Assembly (NCBI GenBank): GCA_027886185.1
Contig: WOAB01000109.1
Coordinates: 7,978,501-8,042,500, forward strand
Direction of reading: 5' to 3'
DNA from: Rheum nobile
Taxonomy: Eukaryota; Streptophyta; Magnoliopsida; Caryophyllales; Polygonaceae
DNA: 64,000 nt
Both the position numbers and the translations under genes were made by a program. The notes below the pieces were generated by a model, which ran no database searches, was not told where the DNA came from, and saw nothing but the letters and a program-made list of their open reading frames with translations. Shown piece after piece: positions 13,003 to 24,385 of this stretch. Position 1 is the first letter of the stretch. Every line of letters begins with the position of its first letter.

Positions 13003-14574
13003 TGATGACATCCATTTTATACATATTTAGGACATGCATTTAGGATATAGTTTAGGCATTTCCACGTTTATTATCTTGCATTTTTAGCTAGTTGCATCAA
13101 TTTCTTTAGTTTAGAGGTCAACACAAGTCTTTGCATGTTTTCAGGTACTTTAGCGGGCAAAGGAGGTGCATTATGAGGCATGGACGTCATAGGAGATGTG
13201 CACGGTCGAACACAAAGATGAACCACGACAAAGAACTCGCCTTGGCGCGCAAGAGATCTCTGTTTTCTGTCCCGTCTTTGAAGAAGTATAACTTTTTCTG
13301 CGTAATTCCGAATTGAGTGATTTCAATGCCAGATTAAAGATCACGATGTCAATTACAACTCCTCCAAATTTCAGCGCGTTTGGATCAGAGAATCAAAAGT
13401 TATGACGATTACAAAATCGTGTCGCAGTTCTGCATGATTTGCGACAAACCGTGTCAGATGCTGCAAACCGTGCGGGCCTCCAGAACAAAGGAAAATGCAT
13501 TCTATAAAGAGGCACGGTTTTGTCACAAACCGTGCGCTCCTCCCGCAGACCCGAAACGTTATTTTTTCGACCCCTTTTATTTTAGGACAGTATAAATACT
13601 TTCTAGGGGGTTTTTTGGCACATCTCTTTTGCCACTCTCTCTAGCCCTAGTTGTGTTTTGGAATTTCTTTGAAGATTTCTGAAGATTGGAGATTGTTTCC
13701 CTGGATTTGATCAAGTATTTCTCTTCTTCTAATCTAGTTGAATGATTTCTATTGTTCATATGATGTTTTTGATTGTTTCTCAAAGCATGTGTGGCTAAAT
13801 CTCTTAATTATAGGGTTGGGGTGATCCCAACAATGGATTGGTAGACTTTTGTATGGTATTTGCCTGAATTGAAATCTATAACCTTATCTGATTCAATCCT
13901 AGAGTTCTTAATGCAATTGATGAATGTTAATTAGGTTTCTATTAGGTTTGAGTCTGAAAGGAGATAACCTCAATATATAACTCAGATAGGGTATGAGTCT
14001 GAAAGGAGATTACTTTATCAGATTACTAGGTATTGAACCTGAGTGTTATTTGTGCGACAACAACTTAATTACTCTTGTGGAATCCTAAGCTATCATAGAA
14101 ACCCTAGGTTTGCCTGGACTTAGCGGAGCGCGACAGCGAATGTTAACCTAGTTTGATCCTAGATTCTAAGTGCCCAAAGGGTCTAGATTTGATTAGCTTC
14201 GCGCGACAGCGATTGTTAGTTACAATTTAGGCACATCTATTATCATCTGAAAGGAGTTAGTAGAGACATTAGATAGCTTACCTTCAGACAAGTTCAAACT
14301 AATTTCAGGCAGATATCTGTAAGTTTACCAAGACATTGTTGTGGGGATCCCTGGTCCTAGGATATATCTTCTCCCTAATTGTTTACAACCATCCTTTGCA
14401 ATTCTTGCTTCTTGTTTTCTTATTTTCTTAGATATTAAACAAACGAATTTTCCTTCTTACGGCTTAGCTTACCAGTTTAAGTTTACAAAATGTACTACAT
14501 AGTCCTCGTTGGGAACGACACTTGAAAAACTACAACTAAACCCATACGCTTGTAGGTAAGTTTTTGTCCTATCA
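13003..14574 (+). mobile_element. Solo LTR, Ty3/gypsy-like, nested in gag of A
   Basis: It starts TGATGACATCC, ends TTGTCCTATCA and is flanked by the exact 5-bp duplication CTTAC (12998-13002 and 14575-14579). Removing it with one duplication rejoins gag in frame. A TATA box (TATAAATA, 13591) with upstream ACCGTG/CACGGT words (13440-13535) marks a promoter. The end matches 1-581, so two copies of this family lie in the window. There is no internal coding region or primer site, so it is a recombination-derived solo LTR. Confidence 0.88.
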
Positions 14575-15115
14575 CTTACCAATCTAGATTTAAGGAAATC
14601 ACCGCTCGACTCACTGCTCATGAGGTCAAAGATGAAGAAATTCTTCCCAATGAGAAAGTTCTCATCATTATTGATAGACTTCCTCAAAGGCACAAGATGA
14701 CCAAAGCTATTCTCAAGGAGAATCCCAATACCCTCTCTCTCACACTTCATGAGGTGTTTGGAAAAATCAAAACATATGATGAAGAAGACAAGTATGTTAA
14801 GCCTAAAGGCATAGCTTTGATGGTTGAAAAATTTGTTAAGATGGTAGAAGACAACAAAGACGACAACTTGGATGGTATAGATCTAGAAACTGCTCTTCTC
14901 ACCAATGCCATGCGTTCTCTCTATCGCAAGGAAAGATCATTCAAGAATGATGGGAACAATGGTGAGAAACGTGATCTCAAGGATGTTACATGCTACAACT
15001 GCAAGGACAAGGGTCACTATGCTAACAAGTGTCCCAAGGGGAACAACTCAGACAACACCAATGGTGACAATTCTGGGAATGGCAAGAAGAAAACTTTCGT
15101 TGTTGTCTGGGGTGA
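14575..15115 (+). pseudogene. Gag C-terminal part with zinc knuckle, Sirevirus A
   Basis: This segment continues gag in frame after the solo LTR: LTAHEVKDEEILPNEKVL, KMTKAILKENP, then a basic linker and the nucleic-acid-binding knuckle CYNCKDKGHYANKC (CX2CX4HX4C, about 14989-15030), then a Gly/Asn tail and KKKTFVVVWGD. It is cut at 15115 by the 3.7-kb element. The Trp in VVVWGD is the position that is UAG in B1 and D. Confidence 0.88.
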
Positions 15116-15724
15116 TATAACACCCCCAAATTAACCCCTTTTGAAAGCGTTACTGCCAATGACCCCGGACGTAAACCCCGAAGTCACCCCAGGCTTTTCC
15201 AATGACATAACTGTCTTAAACATAGTTACAATACTAAAATCATAACTTTTATTAAACCACGGTCACGGAATGTCAACACAATTCCAAATACGACCAAAAA
15301 CATCAAAAATACATAATCAGAAATAAATACAGCGGAAGACTTTTAAAACAAAATAACTCTTCAAAACACCGTTCATCTTCATAGTCGTTCTAGCCTTCTC
15401 GGATCTTCAACACACCTGATGTGCCGAATCGAACGGATGAGACCAGCCAACCATGCAAGGAAAATTACGGTTGGTTAGTCTAAATGAATAGACTAACAAG
15501 GGAACAAAGCAGAGTGGTTCGAAGTAGTCGTATTAGGTTAGACTCATCGCTTCTCGAATAATAACCGATGACGATAGTCAACCATCATACTCCTACTGGA
15601 ATACATGAAAATGCATGATCAAGAGAAGATTCTGGAGACCGAGTCTCACAGCAATCAACCCAAAAGAAGACTCCAAATGAAATGAGCCTTATAGGAAAAT
15701 ATGACAAATGTTGGGGAACATTAA

Positions 15725-16270
15725 ATAACACACAAAAACACATTGGCACTTAACTTGATCACAACGATACTTAACTTAATCACAACTGCACTTAATCACA
15801 ACGGCACTTAACTTAATCACAACTGCACTTAATCACAACGTCCCTTAATCACAACGGCACTTAACTTAATCACAACTACACTTAAACTTAATCATAATTG
15901 CACTTAATCACAACGACCCTTAATCACAACGGCACTTAACTTAATCACAACTGCACTTAAACTTAATCATAATTGCACTTAATCACAACGGCCCTTAATC
16001 ATAACTGCACTTAAACTTAATCATAATTGCACTTAATCACAACGGCCCTTAATCACAACGACACTTAACTTAATCACAACTGTACTTAAACTTAATCATA
16101 ATTGCACTTAATCACAACGGCCCTTAATCACAACTGCACTTAAACTTAATCATAATTGCACTTAATCACAACGGCCCTTAATCACAACGGCCCTTAACTT
16201 AATCACAACTACACTTAAACTTAATCATAATTGCACTTAATCACAACGGCCCTTAATCACAACTGCACTG
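15725..16270 (+). repeat. CTTAATCACAACGG-type satellite array
   Basis: Short, irregular higher-order tandem repeat alternating CTTAATCACAACGGCCC, CTTAATCACAACTGCA and CTTAAACTTAATCATAATTG. The composite unit is about 50-60 bp in the second half. It lies inside the 15116-18795 LTR-like element. Confidence 0.9.
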
Positions 16271-16479
16271 AAAACACTTACCTTATCATTAAGACTTATT
16301 AAGTTATGAGCTTAATCGTACCCTTATTAATTTACAACACACCAATTATTACACAGGATGATCCTACGCCATCCAGATTGCACTTACAAGGTGCTTTAAA
16401 CTTATTAATTATGTGCTTAACTGCACTTATCTTATTAAATTACAACACACACAACTGCACACATTTAAGACCTTTAATT

Positions 16480-17275
16480 ATTATTCCGAGTAACAACGGA
16501 AGATTATTACACTGGGTGACCTTACATTCACCCCGATACACTGGCGAGGTGCTTAATTAATTTACCGCCTTTAAATTAATCCGAGTAACAACGGAAGATT
16601 ATTACACTGGGTGACCTTACGTTCACCCTAATACACTGGCGAGGTGCTTAATTAATTTACCGCCTTTAAATTAATCCGAGTAACAACAGAAGATTATTAC
16701 ACTGGGTGACCTTACGTTCACCCTGATACACTGGCGAGGTGCTTAATTAATTTACCGCCTTTAAATTAATCTGAGTAACAACGGAAGATTATTACACTGG
16801 GTGACCTTACGTTCACCCTGATACACTGGCGAGGTGCTTAATTAATTTACCGCCTTTAAATTAATCCGAGTAACAACGGAAGATTATTACACTGGGTGAC
16901 CTTACGTTCACCCTGATACACTGGCGAGGTGCTTAATTAATTTACCGCATTTAAATTAATCTGAATAACAACGGAAGATTATTACACTGGGTGACCTTAC
17001 GTTCACCCCGATACACTGGCGAGGTGCTTAATTAATTTACCGCCTTTAAATTAATCTGAGTAACAACGGAAGATTATTACACTGGGTGACCTTACGTTCA
17101 CCCCGATACACTGGCGAGGTGCTTAATTAATTTACCGCCTTTAAATTAATCCGAGTAACAACGAAAGATTATTACACTGGGTGACCTTACGTTCACCCTG
17201 ATACACTGGCGAGGTGATTAATTAATTTACCGCCTTTAAATTAATCCGAGTAACAACGGAAGATTATTAATACCC
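16480..17275 (+). repeat. 95-bp tandem repeat, about eight copies
   Basis: (C/T)GAGTAACAACGGAAG recurs at about 16485, 16581, 16675, 16771, 16866, 16961, 17056, 17151 and 17246, a period of 94-96 bp. Each unit holds the interrupted palindrome GGTGACCTTACGTTCACC and CTGGCGAGGTGCTTAATTAA. Copies differ by only a few substitutions, so the array was amplified recently or is being homogenised. Confidence 0.95.
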
Positions 17276-18795
17276 CGGGTGGTATTACGTCCACCCAGTG
17301 GCGCTAGCTAGGCGCTTAAACCCCTCCTACCTTAACGGGTGGTAGGAAGTATTGTATTAAAGAAACGACTAATCCCTTAACCTGATTAGTGTTCCTACGA
17401 ACATTAAGTTTTAAAGAAGCCACTAATCTCTTAACCTGATTAGTGTTCCCACGTTTATTAATTATAAAGACACGACAAATCCTTACTTGGACTTCGCGTT
17501 CCTGCAAACTCACGTGCTATACTAGCATTACAGTTAACATTAAATTCACAATAATACCATCACAGTAATTTACACACAATACTCGTGCTAACTAAACAGT
17601 TAAACACAATAATAAATCACATAAAGCCATCACGGCTCACACCTATACAATATATCTATAATAGCGTCGATTCTAGCAGAATATACAACCTATTATAATA
17701 TCAGATTTTAATCACACATAGTTAACAAAACTGTTCCCAACATAATTAAGAAATCATCCCAAATTAATTAACAACAAAACAATTGATAATTAATGGAAGT
17801 ATGGAATGATGAGCAAGAGCGAACCGCCACTTGCCTGGATCCGCAGAAGCTTAAGCAAAGCTTAGAGACAACGGGCTCTTGGATCTGAAACTGGAACAGA
17901 TCTGGAATAATAAATCCCTAAGAAGCGACCCACAACGAGACCCTAACTTAGATCCAATATACTTATATATGAATCTAAAAGAATACGAAAAGAATCGAAG
18001 GAACCAACCCTCGTACAAGACCACAACACACAAAACCACAACACGAACCTATCTCGCCGCGGGTGCGGTGAGGTCCATGCCACGGGTGCGGTGACTGCAC
18101 ATAGGCGAAGCTTCGACAGAGCATAAATGGAGAATTTCTTACCCAAATCGATTTGTATGCTTCGATTTGTCTATGGTTCGATCTCCCAACACGTTAAACC
18201 TTCCAACAACACTCAAGAGCTCCTTCTCAACTCAAGAAACACTCGATCTCTCTCACACACGAAGCTCAAAAGCTCGGTTTTAATGGTGAAAAACAGAGGA
18301 AAACAGAGGAGGAAAGAAGGAAGAAGAAGAGAGCTTAAGCTTCGGTCTTCACCTCCTTTTATAGCCTCAAATCCAAGCCACCACCAAGGGAACAAGTCGG
18401 GGACAAGGGGACAAAGGCGAAGGGCCACTTGGGAGCCCACTTGGCCTGCCCACAGACTGCCCAAGCCACTTGCGCGAGGAAGACGACCGACTTGCTCTAT
18501 TTTCTGGCCTTGCCGCGGGTGCAGTGACACTGGCGCCGGGTGCGGTCACGGCCAAAATCTCCCCTTCTTATCCGAATTCAACTTGGGTTAATTTCCTTAA
18601 ACCCGGGTTAAATATATTCGTACACTAACGATACATTAACCCCAAAAATACTTCAACTGTATTATATAATGCTCGGAAAAATCTGCAGAGCTCAGACATA
18701 TTACAGAATGTCCGATCTTCTCTGAATTAAATCCGTCTAGCAAAACGAGCATAAGAAAAAATTCAAAATACCCTTAAAAATTACGGGATATTACA

Positions 18796-19218
18796 GGTGA
18801 TGATTGTGCCAACTCTGATGATGACGAGCCAAAGGCATGGGGCAACCACAAGATGTGTGCCATGACTCTACAGTCATCCAGCGAAGAACAAAAGCCACCG
18901 TTTCTCGTCCAAGAGCAACACAAGCAATGGAAAGAACACTTTACATCCTGGATAAAGGACGTCGATGAAGATAGCTGGAAGATCATCCAAGGTGAAGATA
19001 TCAAGACTGGTGATGATGAGCCAAAGGCACAAGACAACCACATGATGTGTGCAATGACTCTTAAGTCATCAAATGAGGAACAAGAGGATGAAGTGAAAGG
19101 GAACAACATGTGGTTCATTGGTAGTGCATGCTCATATCATATGACTGGAAATAAAGATTATCTCACCTTACTTCAGCGACACACTAAGGGAACGGTGTCC
19201 CTTGGAGACAAACGATGT
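18796..19218 (+). pseudogene. Gag tail and protease relic of Sirevirus A, with a gag-like duplication
   Basis: The frame reads DDEPKAWGNHKMCAMTLQSS, then KPPFLVQEQHKQWKEHFTSW...SWKIIQGED, then DDEPKAQDNHMMCAMTLKSS and the protease segment WFIGSACSYHMTGNKDY (about 19111-19160). Copia proteases have D-S/T-G at the active site; here the Asp is Gly, so it would be inactive. The KPPFL...WK..FT.W...D..W.I..GED stretch resembles the gag N-terminus at 12616-12730, and it sits between two copies of the DDEPKA...CAMTL segment, which points to an internal rearrangement. After GDKR the frame ends and integrase is missing. Confidence 0.75.
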
Positions 19219-20628
19219 TGAGAAATAGTAGGAACAGAAGAAGTTGTGTTGAACTCAAACATCAAGATAAAGTAGACTTCAATGGAAAAGATGTGGATGC
19301 TACAATGTATAGAGGAATGATTGGCTCATTACTCTATCTAATGGCTAGTAGGCCAGATATCATGTTTTGTGTGTGTCTTTGATGTGATCCGACTGGGGTC
19401 GGCTCACGATTTGCTCGATCTAGGCAGGCAACGGCTGGATGTTCCTTCTTGTGGGTAACCGGGATAAGTACGAACCACCTGAAGGGTGATTCGCGGGTCT
19501 CTTATGCTCTCTTTGGGCGAGGGTGGGTCGAGACGGTGAAGGAGATGCGAAGCAGACAATGAAGGGGATGCGAAGCAGACTTGTGTTTGACGCTCGGATC
19601 TAAGAATAAGGAGGATTCACTCTCAACTTTAAGACTTAGATTACTGGTTTAAACGTAAGGAAATAACATGACAAATGGGGCTTTAAATAGCCAATGAAAC
19701 TCGGCCAAGACCTAATGGGCTTGGGCCGAAACGAGCCTATGAGCTAGCCCACTATGCAATAGTGGAGCAACTCCCGAAATAGAAACTACTATAAATAGAA
19801 ACTACTAAACATAGTAAGTCCTAAAATAGAAAGTGCCAAATATGAAAACTTACTAAACATAGTAAGTTCCAAAAATAGCAATGCTAAAAATAGAGAGCTG
19901 CTAAAACAGGAAAGTTGCTAAAATAAGAAATATGAAGCTAAACTAGGCTAAGTCTTGAACCAAGGTGGTCTCCAAGGTCTTGGGCGCATGGGGCTCGCTT
20001 GAGCCCGGCTTGGGACGATGCAGGATCGCATCAGTCTTTGTGCTAGATTTCAGGCAAATCATAAGGAGTCACACCTAACTGGAGTCGAACGTATCCTACG
20101 GTACCTGAAAGGGAACGATCACCTATGTCTTTGGTATCCAAGGAACAGTGGGTTTGAACTCGTGGGCTTCACTGACGCTGATTTTGAAGTCCACTTAGTG
20201 GATCGCAAAAGCACTTCAGGGACGACACAATTCCTAGGCCCATGCCTTATCTCTTGGGGATCAAAGAAGCAAAACTATGTTGCTCTTTCCACCATTGAAG
20301 CTGAGTACATAGTTGCTGCATCATGTTATGCCCATGTATTGTGGCTCAAACAACAATTGGAGGATTTTGGTATGTCTTTTGGCACCGTTCAGGGAAAATG
20401 TGTGATAATACTAGTGCTATTAACATCTCCAAAAATCATGTTCATCACTCACGTACTAAGCATATCGATATTCGTCATCATTTTCTACGTGATAATGTTG
20501 AGAAATTTTTTATAAGAATGGATCATTGCAGGACAGAAGATCAAGTTGCATATATCTTCACCAAAGCACTGGATAGAAAACCCTTTGAGCATTTGAGAAT
20601 GCTCCTTGGGATGATCTCTCTAAACTGA
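19219..20628 (+). pseudogene. RT C-terminus and RNase H relic of Sirevirus A
   Basis: After the deletion junction near 19218, pol resumes at [18 protein letters not shown] (about 19310-19375), is split by the 654-bp insertion (19380-20033) and continues from 20034 as CARFQANH, RILRYLKGNDHLCLWYP and the RNase H core DADF...DRKSTSG, STIEAEYIVAAS. A frame change near 20395 moves the end ([38 protein letters not shown]) to another frame ending at 20628. The integrase and the catalytic RT domain are absent, so the gene cannot act. Confidence 0.88.
19380..20033. mobile_element. 654-bp TG...CA element with near-perfect 11-bp inverted ends
   Basis: It begins TGATGTGATCC and ends GGATCGCATCA, is flanked by GTCTT (19375-19379 and 20034-20038) and interrupts the RNase H relic of A. 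A CCAAT/TATA-like block (ATTGGCTATTTAAAGCCC on the minus strand, about 19676-19693) suggests a promoter pointing leftwards. The middle (19785-19935) is a degenerate series of AACTACTAAACATAGTAAG / TAAAATAGAAA words. A solo LTR is the simplest reading; a TRIM is possible, but no primer site or second LTR is seen. Confidence 0.78.
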
Positions 20629-21480
20629 GGAACTCCACTTCTACTATTCCCTCTGTGATTGGCTAGAGCGGTCAATCTTAACCTAGGGAACATCTTCTAT
20701 GCAACATGTTATTTGCAAAATATTTGTTTGTTTATTCTTGCTATATGTTTTGTGTTACATAATATCATAAACTCTTGCAACTTCTATTCTTGATCTTATG
20801 TGCTTCAACTTTACATGATAACACCTTCTTTCAAGCCCAAAGCGACCGATTTGATTATCTACACCCTCATTATAAGCCAAAAGGATAATCGGTTGCACTG
20901 ACATCCCAAGCCTTGATCCAGGTAAACGTTCCCTATGAACTCTTCTTTGTTTACCAATTTTTGTTTGGATATATCTTTGCTATTTTTGTGTGAACCCCAT
21001 TAAATATCCAAACTAGCCTTTTCATCCACTCAAGTATCTCGGATCGTCTGGATGGAACTTGGCCTAAGGGGGAACAGAGACAGGAACATCAATGTGGGAA
21101 CAGTCTGATGAACGTTGAGATTTGTAGGTGAACGTTGCTTCACTGAGAAGGAGAAATTGAATGCTAATTTGATGGCTCTTCAGAGAGGAACGGCCAGTTT
21201 TGCAGAACCGAGAGAAAAAGAGTCGTTACCAGAGGAGAGAGAACAGATTGAGTTGACGGATTGGAAGATGATTTCGGAGAGATTATTTTGGTAAGCATAT
21301 CTTCTGATTTCCTTTACCATTTATCTACCCTTCCTTTATATACCGCCCTTTCCTTTTCACCCAAATCACCTTTGCTTAATCTTTCCCATTCTCTCTTGCC
21401 TCAAACACTTCACCGCCATTCTTTGCTTTTTGCCGCCACAAACCTTACAATCCATCTCTCCCTTTTCTCAAACACAACCC
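20629..21480 (+). other. Post-pol non-coding region of Sirevirus A
   Basis: Contains the conserved hairpin at 20842-20896 and otherwise stop-dense sequence leading to the extra ORF. Part of it (TGATTGGCTAGA..., near 20658) is recognisably homologous to the post-gag region of B1 and B2. Confidence 0.65.
20842..20896 (+). promoter_or_regulatory. Conserved post-pol hairpin, Sirevirus A
   Basis: Arms GCGACC (20842-20847) and GGTTGC (20891-20896, one G-U pair), with inner arms GATTATC (20853-20859) and GATAATC (20884-20890). The loop contains ACCCTCATTATAAGCC. The same loop with different, complementary stems occurs in B1, B2 and D. Function unknown; a role in the RNA is inferred from the covariation. 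Confidence 0.7.
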
Positions 21481-21481
21481 C

Positions 21482-22967
21482 ATGGACACCACAAGCTCCA
21501 CTTATGTCCCCACCATTGATATCTCTGCCTTGAACGACGAGCAATTAGCCGCTCTCCAGAGAACACTTGATGAGCAAAAGGTTGCTCGTACTCCTCAATC
21601 CAAGCAGGCCACCTCTATCACCGCCGTGGCAGAACTTGCCAAAGAGATCTCCTCCTCTGTCGCCGAATTGCAAGAGGATAAGCCTTAGGAGGAACAACCG
21701 CAGGGAACGGCGGCGACACCATCAATTGACAAATCTCCAAGGTCGTCTCATGACCTGGTGGTTGCGACAGAATAGGAAGTCTTCTCCCCTCTCAAGGAAC
21801 ATGAGGATGAGGAAAGGGATGAAGTATAGAAGGAGTTGGGAACTCGCCCACTAGAAAGTGTTCCCCCAAGCAAGAAGCGAAAGCATACCATCGTCTCCGA
21901 TGATGTCGAAGAGGACCCGGATGTCCTGTGCACTAGGGAACAACGCGTTGCTACCAGCCTCTCCACCCCCGCCAAGTCAGCTGTCGGTGAGACAACTCTT
22001 GGCACTCTAAAAGAGAGGTTGTGCTCGCACACGAAGGCTAAGCCGAAGAAGAAGGCGAAGGTGGTGGAACAACCCCTTGTTCCCACTTTCAGTGACGGGA
22101 AGAAAATTCTCCCACATCTGCTGATCCAGTGAACTTCCTCTTTGAAAATGGGTTCGAGGAAGTCTTGGAGAGACTGAAATTCCAAGGCTGGGAACATCTC
22201 TTCTCCATACGCGTCCAAGTCAATCCTGATCAGGTTCGTGAGTTCTACAGCTCCTACTGTCTCAATTCCTCTTTGACTATGCTGGGAACGACGTCAGTGT
22301 CTGGGGAAGATCAGTCGTTCACTGTTTCCAAGCTCGCCCGTCTATTGGGTATCACTACTGAAGGGTTTTATATATTCCGGGTGACAAGGTCACTGATGCT
22401 CAGAAGAAGGCCAAAGAGGCCAGTGCTCAAAGGCTCTATCAAGCCACTGCTGGAGTCACTCATGTATTTGCCCTCACTCTGCCTCAGAGGATAGCGTATC
22501 ACATCATTATGAAGGTTGTCATCCCTAGGCAAGAAAAGAGGAACACCATCACCAATACTGATCTGGTGCTTTTGGATAGGTTTTGGCATAAGGAAAACAT
22601 TGACCTTCCTAGGGTCATTTTGCAACATATGGCAAAGTTCACTGCCAAGACTCATTCATTGGCCTATCCGCATGTGATCAAGTTGATTGTGCAAAATGAG
22701 AAGGTTTACAGAGCAGAAGGTGAAGTTCCCATGGTCATTGAGTTAGACATGGTGAACATCAACAAGATGAAGTATCAGGGTGATGATAAGGGAACTCTGT
22801 CCGCGTTCGAGATCATCAAGCGAGAAGCTGGTGAGGGAACATTGAGGAACAGCTCTGTGCAAGGCCAGATGTTGGTTGAGCTGCGTGAGATAAAGAATAT
22901 TCTGTCGCTGCTTCTCGAGAACTTCCTCAACAAGGACAAGGACCAGAAGGAGGATTCTGAGTCTTGA
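21482..22967 (+). pseudogene. Extra 3' ORF of Sirevirus A (putative plant transposon protein), broken
   Basis: It starts at MDTTSSTYVPTIDISALNDE (21482) and is interrupted by stops near 21688, 21774 and 21828 and by several frame changes. The core has EEVLERLKFQGWEHLF, QVREFYSSYCL and a downstream part (22509-22967) with NTITNTDLVLLDRFWH, LPRVILQHMAKFT and a Lys/Glu-rich tail. It aligns with the better preserved ORF of B2 (43873-45189), sharing the REFYSSY and LPRxxxQHM blocks. It appears to be the widespread plant transposon protein domain (Pfam PF20167-like) found next to Sirevirus pol. Biochemical function is unknown. Confidence 0.7.
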
Positions 22968-23172
22968 GTGGACCCCTTTTCTATCCAGCCCCTTATAACC
23001 TCTTCTATTGATTTTTCTATGTTGTTTTGTTAAGTTGACTGCTCTTTGATCTTGTTGTGATGTTTGTCAAGTTGCTTTTGATATTTTGTAATCAATTCCC
23101 TGCTAGATGAATAGACTTATCTTTTGCTAGTGATTTGTTGTCTTAGCTCTTATTGTTCCATTGGTTACTTTT

Positions 23173-23454
23173 GATGATGCCAAAAGGGGAAAGTGTGGAA
23201 AATTGTGCGATGAACTCAGTAAAGAGAGGTAACAATCTTATTGTTCCTAATTCTTTATGAATTTTTGAGCGATGCTAGTGTTGAGGGGGAACGATGATGC
23301 AACTTGAAGGTATGAACTGTAATTATTCATTTGATATACAAATTGTGCTTAACTCTTGATCTTAGATACATGATGATTAATATTGACTTGTTTATTACTC
23401 TGTTTTGATCGAATAATTTTTGAATGGGTTTGTCTTCACCAAAAAGGGGGAAAT
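23173..23454 (+). promoter_or_regulatory. Duplicated polypurine tracts of Sirevirus A
   Basis: An upstream copy GATGATGCCAAAAGGGGAAA (23173-23192) and the tract next to the LTR, CACCAAAAAGGGGGAAAT (about 23437-23454). The latter would prime plus-strand synthesis. Repeated tracts of this form are a published Sirevirus hallmark. Confidence 0.85.
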
Positions 23455-24385
23455 TGTTGGAACCTTGACGTTCCCTCTGGTTTTGATTATGATAAACACC
23501 ATTAGGTTTTATGGTTTTTATTGTTTTTATGAGTTTTAGGTTTTATGAAAGAATTAGGAAACAATGGAAATCATGTGAAGAAGAGAAAGCAAAGGAATGC
23601 AAAAGAACGTGTGGAAACAAGGAACTGTTACGCGGAAGTAAATTGAAAATATGCAAAGCGCGTAGATTTGATAGAAGGAAACTTTTATACATGGAAACAG
23701 TATTTCGGGAACAATGCATGGAAGCAGATATTGCCAGCTGTTACCAGGTAAAGATCGCTACACAAGGAAACGAGATTTGAAGATTTACTTGGAGAAGAAG
23801 AGTTAGATAGCGAGTCTTAGGAAAGTTTTTATATGGAAACTATGAGATTACAAGTTGAATTGTTTAGTTGGAAAGAAAATCTTTCACTGTTACCTTATAT
23901 AGCGGGGTTGCTAACTATTTGGTAATTGGGTAAGAGATATTTGCCAACTCTATAAATAGATTAGTTTACCTTGGGGAAAGGTATCTCAGCTATCACACCG
24001 AAGTCCATGAAGAGCTTATTGCAAAGTTTAGATCAAGAGATCCAAAGGCAAGGTACGGGTATAGTACTTGATTGCTTAGGGTTTTCTTTATGTTCTTGTT
24101 TTATTGTGAGTTGATTACACTCAAGGTCTAGAAACCTAGGATCTGTGTGAGAATAGGTGGAGAGAAGACTTGTGAGATTGTACAACTTATTAATAATACA
24201 AGTATACAAGGTTTGAAATCCTTCTAGGGTAACACCTAGAGGTAGAGGTTTTTCTCTTTTCAACTAGCTGGTTGATAGAGTTTTCTCTATAAGAAACTGT
24301 GTTGTTTGTTACTTTGCATCTTTATAATTTCCGCTGCCCAGAGAACAGTCACATCATTCTCTGTCTAACACACTACGATTCAACA
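23455..24385 (+). repeat. 3' LTR of Sirevirus A
   Basis: Partner of 11604-12516, followed by the target duplication CATTT. Its terminal hairpin reads CAGAGAA/TTCTCTG (24339-24345 and 24357-24363), a compensated change relative to the 5' LTR. Confidence 0.92.

Larger units (their letters stand above)
15116..18795 (+). mobile_element. 3.7-kb LTR-like insertion carrying two satellite arrays
   Basis: Flanked by GGTGA (15111-15115 and 18796-18800). The ends TATAACACCCC and GGGATATTACA are near-inverted (TGTAATATCCC when reversed), as in LTRs of the TGTAACACCC...GGTGTTACA type; the 5' TG has become TA. There is no primer site, polypurine tract or pol homology inside, so it is best read as one very long solo LTR, with a non-autonomous large derivative as the alternative. 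It contains tandem arrays at 15725-16270 and 16480-17275 and a short duplication near 17360-17450. GC-rich GGGTGCGGTGA words lie at 18058-18095 and 18510-18552. Lineage unknown, possibly a chromovirus. Confidence 0.75.
11604..24385 (+). mobile_element. Sirevirus A (Ty1/copia) with three nested insertions
   Basis: The element is bounded by LTRs 11604-12516 and 23455-24385, both starting TGTTGGAACCTTGAC and ending GATTCAACA, and flanked by the 5-bp target duplication CATTT (11599-11603 and 24386-24390). It has an iMet-type primer site, gag with a CX2CX4HX4C knuckle, a protease relic, an RNase H relic, an extra 3' ORF and a polypurine tract, the Sirevirus layout. Integrase and most of the reverse transcriptase are deleted near 19218. 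Insertions at 13003-14574, 15116-18795 and 19380-20033 account for almost half its length. It is not autonomous. Confidence 0.92.

Noticed and set aside
16480..17275. Regular 95-bp repeats considered as a CRISPR-like array
   Set aside because: Units are joined head to tail without unique spacers, and the context is a plant retroelement.
18213..18591. Overlapping open frames on both strands in the GC-richer end of the 15116-18795 element
   Set aside because: Low stop density follows from base composition; there is no domain, and the frames lie inside LTR-like DNA.
21748..22218. 156-codon minus-strand frame
   Set aside because: It overlaps the extra ORF of A on the opposite strand and has no motif; it is a shadow of the real coding strand.
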